DNA of 64,000 nt from Holothuria scabra (lineage: Eukaryota > Echinodermata > Holothuroidea > Aspidochirotida > Holothuriidae). This document shows, piece after piece, positions 56,401-64,000 of the stretch. Each line of letters starts with the position of its first letter. Position 1 is the stretch's first letter. The notes under the pieces are model-generated. The model searched no databases. It worked only from the letters and a program-made list of their open reading frames with translations, and had not been told where the DNA came from. Location: NCBI GenBank assembly GCA_037179385.1, contig CM074190.1, positions 7,899,784 through 7,963,783 on the forward strand, read 5' to 3'. A program made the translations under genes and the position numbers.

Positions 56401-57842
56401 TTTAACTTTGACCAATCTTGGGTTCTGAAACAGTTGAGAATCCATTGTGTTTCACTTCATTCGGAACAGACTACACCACACCATCCAAGTTCCTGCAGTT
56501 ATTTCAGTAGTATTGTAGTAGAATAGATTGAGCTTATATCTTTACACTGGAGTGCTAACAGTGGATACTGTATTTCACAATGCCAAATAACTTAATTCCA
56601 GCACTAATAACCAGAGAGGCTGAAGAAAAAGAACTTGCATTTTACAGTCAACAGGACAATTCTGCAATTTCATACATGATCTTCAAAAGTACCTTCTTCT
56701 GTTAAACTTCTGTATGAGATTTACAGTAGGCTGAAAAAGAGAAAAACAAAAAACAATAGTACAATGAAGAATTTTTGTATTAAAGTGTACTGCAACTAAC
56801 TTGACTAACAGTTTTCAATGAAACCTTCAACAAAAGAAAATAAAAAAGGATTTTGATAAATTACTTATATTTCCTGTAGGAAAACTTCAATTAATTAATT
56901 TTCAATATCCTATTCAACTTCAATTACTCTACTCTGTTTACACTCACCCAACCCCTATGTGCCATTAAATTTACAGTACTTGGGGAAAGTCCAAGTTGAC
57001 CAAGTTCGGCAAAATTAACAAAACATTTATAATCCAACTGAGATTCTTATTCCAGATGGTAAGTGCATACATGTTTCTGGCATCTTCAATTCAAAATAGT
57101 GAATACTGCCTCCAGACTAGACGGAACAATGCAAAGTTAAGCCCACACCCTACAGCAGCATTCACCTAGTTACAGTACTGTTCACATCACCCACACAATA
57201 TGCTGCCTTTCAAGGCTACACAAAGGAATAAGCCCTTTGTCATGGCAGTGAGGCTACAAGTGACTGCACATCTCACTTAATTAATAATTGTAGAGTCACT
57301 TCATGCAATCTGGTATTATTCTGAAAGGGGCATTTGTTTATCAGAATCATAGAAACATTGAGAAGGTCTCTCAGTTCAGAAGAAACACTTACATTTTGCA
57401 TTTACTACTGCAAAAATAAAAATTTCTGAATATTTGTTGGAAAAAAATTACACACAGACGCAAAACTAAGCAGTCTCCACTGCACTGTAACCAAAAATGA
57501 ATAATGATGTTAGACATGGTCACAGATAATTTTTTTTTAGTTTAATGTCAATGTACAAACATAGTGCAGAGTTTCAGTTGTGAAAAAAATAGTAAAAGCA
57601 AACTCTGATTGCTCCTTTAGTGCCCCAAATTCTGTAGCTCAGCATCCAGGGTATAAGGGGTAGTGTACCAGACCCCAAAGCAATTGCTGTGAGGGGTTAA
57701 TGTGACTGGGACAATTAATTTGAACGTCCTGAAATCAAGATAAAAATTTTCATCCCTCCCCCGACTCTTTCTTTCCTTCCCCTACCAACAGGTCTTCTTT
57801 GCATTATGTCAACAATGTCAGTAAACATACTGAGCTTGATAT
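53491..57842. other. No gene seen; A/T-rich non-coding
   Basis: Long A/T-rich stretch with poly-C runs near 54206 and 55857. No splice-bounded coding or repeat end was recognised. Confidence 0.4.
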
Positions 57843-58432
57843 CAGGCTTGGGGCGATTACATCTCAATGTAATCGATTACGATTGCGATTGCCTCATATT
57901 TTACGATTGCGATTATGATTACGATTACAGCTAAAATTGAAAGTAATTGATTACGATTGCGATTACATTGCAATGTAATCATGATTGCAATCGTGATTAC
58001 ATTTTCTTTCCACATAAACAATGTAGTAGGCAAAACAATCCAGTGCCCACAACTGGAGAAAAGGCCATGGACATTGCTCTAGATAAGCCCAGACAGAAGC
58101 AAGTCCTCCCAAACTAGAGATTATTGAACCCATGCACTTCTCACTCATTTTAAGCTGGAACATCCAAGAAAGAGTGACAATTAAATTTTGTCAATCCAAC
58201 AGAAGAACCAAGCACTGAAAAAATTGTTTAGTAACTTTACTTCTTTGTTCAATTCAACTCCAATGTAATCAGAAATGAAACCACGATTGCAATTACTTTG
58301 CCACTGTAATCGATTACGATTGCAATTACTTTGCGATTTTCACAAAAGTAATCAATTGCGATTACAACTACTTCAAAATGTGCAATCGATTGCAATCGAT
58401 TACGATTACTGATTACGATTACCCCAAGCCTG
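57843..58432. mobile_element. hAT MITE with CAGGCTTGGGG ends, GATTACG-rich
   Basis: The left end CAGGCTTGGGGCGATTAC and right end GTAATCG-type GATTACCCCAAGCCTG are inverted repeats. A perfect 8-bp duplication, CTTGATAT (57835-57842 and 58433-58440), flanks the element. Subterminal regions on both sides consist of many GATTACGATTGC / GTAATCGATTAC words. The centre (58010-58250) is unrelated, without coding capacity. Confidence 0.9.
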
Positions 58433-58440
58433 CTTGATAT

Positions 58441-59638
58441 ATAAATGGACAAGGTAGGACAATATAAAAACCTTTCTGTGCACCTATCTCTAATTGTTAG
58501 TTCCACTGTTTACCATAATGTGAAGCCACCAACCAGAGCCAAGTCCTTTGTTATCTGTCCTTCCTAGTCAAAGCTGGCAATGGTGAGCGTATTGAAATAG
58601 GGCTAGGACAGCCTGTGTACCTACCAAGGATATGAATATATTTGGACCTGGCTATCATGAGCTTCCTAACTTATTTTTTTAAACTATGTCCAGTAACATA
58701 TGAAAAAGTTTAGGCACCTAAAAATGTCTGCTTATCCACTGGGGATTCACAGCAGTAACAAAAAGTAGGGGGCCTATGTCTAGAATATACACTGTTACCA
58801 TTAGGCTAATTGTGTTTGAGACTGAAAGCTGTGCTTGGTTCCTAATTGCCATGCAAGACATAATTTGGCCCAGTTTCACAGGACCAGCATACAGCACACA
58901 AACTTTCCACTCTAACATTAGAACTAGCCTATGGCCTGAGGCCATGCCAGTGTCTGACACTTTGTTACTGCCAGCATCAATAAATTTTAATATGCCACCC
59001 TGTACACCAACTATCCTGCTTCAAATGCCTTGTCAGGGCGCCTTGGAGTACCACAAAGAATGAGAAGAGGCCAGCAAAGCAACTGACCAAAGGTTCATGG
59101 TGTTACCACTGAAAGTTAGATATTGCCAAATTATTTACAGTTCAGGGATGTTGACTCTATTGTACAGTGGGTGGTGCCCGGCGATGACACCAAGCACTCC
59201 CAATTCCCACCCAGCACTCCAGCCTGAGGAAAATACACCGCTCCCCACCCACCACAAATCCGCAAAATGAGACTTCAAACTAGCCCCAAATTCCCTTACT
59301 GAAGTAAAATAAAAATGAAAAATTAATGGCTGAAAAATGGGGTATCTGATGCTGTGGGGTGAGGTGCATTTCCCACTGGATCAGACAAATGTGGCTGGCT
59401 TGTCAGCAAACTTCATTTACTTCACCTAAAATGCACTGTCATAGCCTTGTGCTGCCACACTTTTGTATAGTGGAACAAAAAAACCCTTCGTACAGTAAGA
59501 ATGATCAAGGCCAAGCAACAGCAAGCCTTACTACTAACTAGGCATAGTAACATTTACTGTACAACTAACGTTAGGCTCATAATCATACCTTTACCGTGTG
59601 TGACTTACGTTAGGCCAGTGAGCGATACTTACGTTGTA
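58441..59638. other. No gene seen
   Basis: No coding region recognised. Splice-donor-like CGTAAGT words occur on the minus strand at 59600-59635. Confidence 0.4.
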
Positions 59639-59791
59639 TTAATAACTTTTCTCCGTAGAACCATCATCATAAGAACAATTTTCTGAAGAAGGATGTCGGG
59701 CTATACCTTCTCTTCTATACGTAGTATCAGCTACGAAGTTTAATTTACGTTTCGGTCGTTTTCTAAAGAAACTGTCACCTTCATAAGTCAT
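59639..59791 (-). CDS. Possible short first-exon reading frame, doubtful
   Basis: A 50-codon minus-strand frame ('MTYEGDSFFRKRPKRKLNFV' start) ends at a stop eight bases before a strong donor-like GTAAGTAT. Upstream on the minus strand, at 59885-59917, are AAAATGGCGC (YY1-like) and TGACGTCA (CRE), so a promoter and first exon are conceivable. The promoter part belongs to a repeated sequence (see 46480). No family was recognised. Confidence 0.2.
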   Translation of the reverse strand: MTYEGDSFFRKRPKRKLNFVADTTYRREGIARHPSSENCSYDDGSTEKSY

Positions 59792-59874
59792 TAAAACGAT
59801 GTTTCATTGATACAGTGATCACGGTACATATAACGAGTAACTAACTGAATGTCGCGGAACTGCTAACACTTTCC

Positions 59875-59960
59875 AAGTGGACCTAAAATGGCGCCCAGTG
59901 TTTACGTATGACGTCACAAATCGCTAGTTGTCCAAACTCTCCTAATATACGGCTCTGCTA
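59875..59960 (-). promoter_or_regulatory. CRE-containing repeat, possible promoter
   Basis: Contains TGACGTCA (59909-59916) and AAAATGGCGC. GTTGTCCAAACTC and AAGTGGACCTAAAATGGC match the repeat at 46480-46575 in inverted orientation. Promoter activity is inference only. Confidence 0.3.
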
Positions 59961-60098
59961 AGGCATACCATTAGGCGTCATCTGCTGAAACATTTTGCTT
60001 CTATTGTCATCATATTTTTCCTCTAAAATACCTAGTTTACAGGTGAGATAACCCAATCCCATTTTCTTTCGCCCAACATCTTTCTTTTGATAGAATTA

Positions 60099-60154
60099 CC
60101 ATGGAAGTACTACCTCGGAGGTGTAGTGCTACCTCGGAGGTGTTACTTCCATGG
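60099..60154. repeat. Palindrome CCATGGAAGTA enclosing a 15-bp direct repeat
   Basis: CCATGGAAGTA (60099-60109) and its complement TACTTCCATGG (60144-60154) enclose two copies of CTACCTCGGAGGTGT (60110-60124 and 60129-60143). Confidence 0.85.
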
Positions 60155-60204
60155 AATTATCTCGGATTGCGCAATAGGGAGCTGAGCCCGTGGAGCGGAC
60201 GAAG

Positions 60205-61600
60205 TGAGATAAGGGAGTATATAAGGGTATTATACAGGGAAACCAAAATTTTACTAGGAAAAAGTTGTCGAAATCTGTTAAGTATCCCTACACCTTTTGA
60301 GCCTTTCATGCTTTACTGGATATGATCAGTCCACGTACAGTAAGATGAGAATCGACAAACACACCAAGAAACTTCGTAACATTTGAACGTTGTATGTTAA
60401 TATCACAAAGTTGCGTGTTGTTTACACTCTAATTAAACTGCTTAGAAGGTGAGGTAAAATAACAAAATTGATTTTCTTTACATTGAAAGATAGCTTGTTT
60501 GCACAAAACCAGTTGTGAACATTGACGAATTCATGTTGCATCACATTTAGTAAACAACTGAGGTCATTACGGGAATAAAAAAGACTGGTATCGTCAGCAA
60601 AAGAAATTACATGAAAATTATTACTAGCCCTGTGTAGATCATTGATATAAATAATAAACAACAAAGGACCTAGAATAGATCCATGGGGAACACCGCAAGA
60701 AATAGGCTTACGTATAGAATTTACATTGTTAATGCCAACATATTGGTAACGATCAGTAAGGTAACTTTTAAACCAATCCAGTGCAGTACCCCCTACACCG
60801 TAACTTACACCGTAATGTTCAAGTTTGCTGGGTAAGATTCTATGGTCCAATGTATCAAAAGCCTTAGCTAGATCCAGAAAAATGCCTGATGCATACTAAA
60901 TTTTTTTTCGAAGGCATCTGTTACTTTATTAGTGAAGCGTAAAATAGCTTGTGAAGTCAAACGCCCAAGAAGGAACCCAAATTGGTAATCATACAATTGA
61001 TTTTGCTTAACAAAATATAATCGGGTAAACATGAGTTTTTCAAGTACTTTGAAGGGACATGGTAAAATTGAAATAGCTCTGTAATTATTAACCGAATCTT
61101 TATCACCAGATTTAAAGACAGGAACAACACGTGCAATTTTGAGAGAACTAGGTACAATACCCTTCTCTAACGAAAGATTACAAAGATAGGTAAGTGGGGT
61201 GCACAGGGAATGAGCCCCATGTTTGAGGATCATGGAGGAAATTCCATCAAAACCAGCGGCAGAATTTTTAAGAGAAAATATTATATTTAACACCTCCTCG
61301 CCTGTTGCTGGACTAATAAAAAGAGATTTAGCAATCTGATTGGATGGATACGAATTATATCTACAGTGTGTGTGTGTGAAGGGGGGGGGGGTCCCAGTCT
61401 GTGTAGCAGGACCAATGGCAGTAAAATAATCATTAAAGATATTTGCAACATCGAAAGGATTCGAAACACTAGTTCCATGGTGAATTATCTTATCAGGGGT
61501 AAACTCAGTACCTCGACCATGTAACAGGGTATTATTTGAGCGCCATGTAGATTTCGTGTCCTGCGTGCTATTGCTGAACAAAGTAGTATAGTAAAATTTC
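60205..61600 (-). mobile_element. CR1/jockey-group LINE, truncated at both ends
   Basis: A minus-strand RT fragment without an endonuclease or recognisable 3' UTR. The right (5') border is near 61600, next to a MITE-family piece. The left border is near 60205, where similarity to the RT thumb ('ILNRFRQLFPSKILVSLYNTL') ends. It differs from the CR1-like element at 47.4 kb. Confidence 0.78.
60206..61600 (-). pseudogene. CR1/jockey-group reverse transcriptase, frameshifted
   Basis: It shows 'NNTLLHGRGTEFTPDKI', 'SAAGFDGISSMILKHG', 'YRAISILPCPFKVLEK', 'LYDYQFGFLLGRLTSQAI', then '[16 protein letters not shown]', '[21 protein letters not shown]' and the catalytic 'FADDTSLF'. Lesions: a frame change near 60885 just before the 'FLDLAKAFD' motif, a frame change near 60440, a stop in 'TDHIQ' near 60320 and a further shift after it. 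The thumb continues to about 60205. The usual 'RKGYST' is 'LLGRLTS' here. Confidence 0.85.
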
Positions 61601-61836
61601 TCTTTGATTGACAGCAATTTTAAAAAAGGCAAAGGACTGTAACTCATATTAAACAGAATCTACTGTCTGATTGTTATTAGGCTTTTTTGAGTTCTGAGTG
61701 TTTTATGGGCTTTTTCATACTAACTCAGAAGCAATAAACTGAGGTTGTGTCAGAATAGAGATCATCAGGTGTTGACAGTTGTGGGAACTAGGGCTTAAGA
61801 AAGAAGATTAGGAGAACTGGAACTTTTTGAGGTATG
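61601..61836 (+). mobile_element. MITE family 'CTCTCACCCCAAAC', partial copy
   Basis: Contains 'TTGATTGACAGCAATT', 'GTAACTCATATT', 'CTCAGAAGCAATAAACTGAG', 'GACAGTTGTGGGA' and 'AAGAAGATTAGGAGAACTGG'. The end is diverged (CTTTTTGAGGTATG). Confidence 0.65.
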
Positions 61837-61967
61837 AATTTACGTCTTTAAAAACATAATACAGAATAATACTTTGCTGTGTAACTTCCTTCTCGTTTGT
61901 TGCATTCTTCTGGAAAGTCGTAAAGATGTGCACACAATTTTTGTATAAGCGTTCGATGATAACTCAC

Positions 61968-62043
61968 CGAGTTCTCCTTTGTCCAGCATAAATTTCCGAT
62001 CCGTTAAGCGGGTCAGATGTTCGTCTGGTACAGTTGCACTCAT
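61968..62043 (-). CDS. Possible first coding exon of an unknown gene
   Basis: From ATG at 62041-62043 the frame runs 25 codons ('MSATVPDEHLTRLTDRKFML' then 'DKGEL') plus one base to a strong donor, G|GTGAGT. Upstream on the minus strand, 'CATCACATTCTACAG' near 62140 could be an acceptor for a 5' UTR exon. The composition looks protein-like, but I recognise no family, and no following exon was identified; the next sequence is MITE and LINE. Confidence 0.3.
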
Positions 62044-62693
62044 GAATAAATGTATTCACAACAACAAAACTGAGTCATTAATGATATCCTTTACAGTGAA
62101 TGCAATGGCTTACACGGGAGTGCTAAAGCGTTGCTCGTCGAAGCTGTAGAATGTGATGAATATTAAATAATGATGACTGCTTTCCAAACAGAATAATTAT
62201 CTGATAAATAAATCTGATAATAAATAGATAGTGTCGCTTCCCACTACAATGGGCGAAGATATCCTTTTACAAGTATGAGATTCGTGTTAACTCGTTAAGC
62301 TGAGCAATGGAATGGAAAGTCGAACTGTTTCTCAAATGTGCAATACTGATAAAAAGTTGATGTCAACTTTAGGTGAGGGCGTTTTTCCAAGGCAAAGATG
62401 GTAGAGTCTTCAAATTGTACCACTTCATATACCCTCCCGTCAATGACGCTACAATGAGTATAAAGGGAGGTGAAATTACACTGCGAAGAAAATAGAGGGA
62501 GTTGAGGAGGTATAACATTGTGTTTGCCCAAACTTCTTTTTGCGAAATTTTGTTACGTTTTGGTGGTCGGCTTTCTTTGGAAGGAAAATTGGACTGTACG
62601 ATCAATGTAACTGAATGGTGGTCAAGGGATGAAATAGAAGCCGTGAAGAATGCGCTCAAAGCGCGCTAAATTTTTACATGGCAAATCCTTTCC

Positions 62694-62948
62694 ATGACAA
62701 AATTTTATTCGGGATTTGCGTCGACACTGTCTCAATTCCACGACATTGTACATTTGGAGATCACAAGGCCAGTCTTCTATCTGATTATTCCCACGAATCT
62801 CTTAACCTTCGTTGTTGTGCTTCTCACGTGTGTGTTATCAGGTAGTTTTAGATATAAGGACAGCATTCAGGCAATGTCTAAAGCATCCGGAGAGCTCGAA
62901 AGTTTTCGTAGTTTGAAAGCCATTTATCATGTAATAGACAATGATTAA
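62694..62948 (+). CDS. Possible small membrane protein, 84 codons
   Basis: An ATG-to-stop frame of 84 codons has one strong membrane segment ('VFYLIIPTNLLTFVVVLL', residues ~27-44) between two hydrophilic ends; the C-terminal half is charged ('KASGELESFRSLKAIYHVID'). The plausible start context is TTTCCATGA. No family was recognised. It starts 650 bases from the divergent minus-strand exon candidate at 62043. It could be a single-exon gene, an exon, or chance. Confidence 0.3.
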   Translation: MTKFYSGFASTLSQFHDIVHLEITRPVFYLIIPTNLLTFVVVLLTCVLSGSFRYKDSIQAMSKASGELESFRSLKAIYHVIDND

Positions 62949-64000
62949 AACTGATCGATTGCGGCTTGAATACACCACTAGGCCTTATAAGAATGTACCA
63001 TCACACATGACTTTAAGATTGGTCGAAAATCAGTTGAGAGAAGCGTTAATATAACAGTGTCTATATTGCTGGTTTAAATTTATTTTCTTGTACTATATGT
63101 TAGCAACTGAAAAAGTGCGCCATTTCCAAAACTAAATTTGACTATAGGAACATTTACTAATTGGTGGTAGGATAGATACCTTACAGAGTTCAGTGTCTAT
63201 GGGCTGAGTCTTTGCTCAAAGAAAAGAAATTGATTAACTATTAAAAATTTTCCTTGAATGGTGCAATTTCTTAAATTCGATTTAATTTCTACATATATAG
63301 CCATTTTCAGGAAGATCGGTGGCCATACTAAACTGGAGGTCCCGCCTAGTAACAGGGGCTTGCGGTTCGCGCGTTAACAAATTCTGAGGACTGTTTAAAT
63401 AGATCTGTAGATCGTGTGCGGTTCATTTGTAGGTGGAAAATACTCACTATAAGTGTGGGTTCATGTTTTGACTGTAAATAGTGAAAGAAGAGACATGTAT
63501 ACAATAATTGGGGTCTGTCAGTGTTTGCCTTTGTAAATGCGCTTGCATGCTGCTGAACGCAAATTGCAAAAGCTCAAATTGTGACAACTATAGTAACAAA
63601 GTAAGCTACTCGGCATATACGTCCGTCTGGATCGAGGGTGGTCGCAAGCTGTCAGTGTAAACGGTGAAGTTAGACTTGTGTGAGTATTTGTATTTCATTT
63701 CAAAAATCACTATTTTAATGAGAAGATGGATGAAAGGAGAGCGGCTATTCCTCTATAACTTATAGAGAGATTGATGTCATTCTTAATATTTTGTCACGGT
63801 GTAGAGGACTCGATGATGATCGGTGTGATTCGTTTCCAGCTGGAAGTAAGACGGGTGCCTCAAGATAGACCAAAAGGTCAAATTTTAGGCGTAAAACTTC
63901 CAATAAGGATTCAGTTGGCTGAAGGGAAGACGGGCCTCGTTGTACACCGACAGAGCACAGTACACTAAATACTGTGACGGTAACCTTTATGAAGTCAGTA
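62949..64000. other. No gene confirmed at the right edge
   Basis: A 65-codon plus-strand frame at 63771-63968 has no recognised relatives. 'GCCATTTTCAGGAAGATCGGTGGCCAT' near 63300 is mildly promoter-like. Nothing here can be assigned. Confidence 0.3.

Noticed and set aside
63771..63968. 65-codon plus-strand frame at the right edge
   Set aside because: No recognised motif, competing frames of similar quality, and no splice or promoter support.

Overview
The window looks like metazoan nuclear DNA from a marine deuterostome invertebrate. Echinoderm is my best guess, and it is an inference from overall texture: many diverse LINEs and hAT-type elements, and a tract rich in TAGGCCTA/AACGTTAG words near 52.2-52.6 kb. 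There are no operons, and coding exons are short with GT-AG borders. I could run no database search, so family names rest on motifs I recognise.

The left 14.6 kb is a dense pile-up of retrotransposons. Several L1/Tx1-type LINE copies lie on both strands and are nested inside one another. One minus-strand copy is split by a plus-strand L1 copy (12-bp target duplication) and by a 2-kb hAT-like DNA element (perfect 8-bp duplication), which itself carries two smaller elements. To its right, three 5'-truncated L1/Tx1 pieces lie head-to-tail, separated by (ATT)n. The chain ends against an R4/Dong-like element in the opposite orientation whose 3' end is also in (TAA)n.

From about 17.3 to 42.5 kb, five minus-strand exons join with matching reading phases into the N-terminal ~217 residues of a host gene. 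The protein resembles the D-cysteine desulfhydrase / ACC-deaminase family of PLP enzymes. The PLP-lysine region, the QSN(H) region and the glycine-rich phosphate loop can all be located, but each is altered. No C-terminal exons were found. The introns hold many transposons: a 6.0-kb hAT-type element with a perfect 8-bp duplication that contains a 3.8-kb inner element with a 145-bp tandem repeat carrying AGGTCA direct repeats; a 310-bp palindromic element; a 1.5-kb TTAA-flanked Kolobok-like element; an inverted pair of 650-bp repeats; and several MITEs.

From 42.5 to 64 kb the sequence is mostly non-coding. It holds a CR1-like LINE (47.4-49.2 kb), a second CR1/jockey-type LINE (60.2-61.6 kb), SINE-like pieces, further MITE copies and a hAT MITE with a perfect 8-bp duplication (57.8-58.4 kb). 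Two weak candidates for unknown host genes lie near 62 kb. No rRNA, CRISPR or confident tRNA gene was seen.
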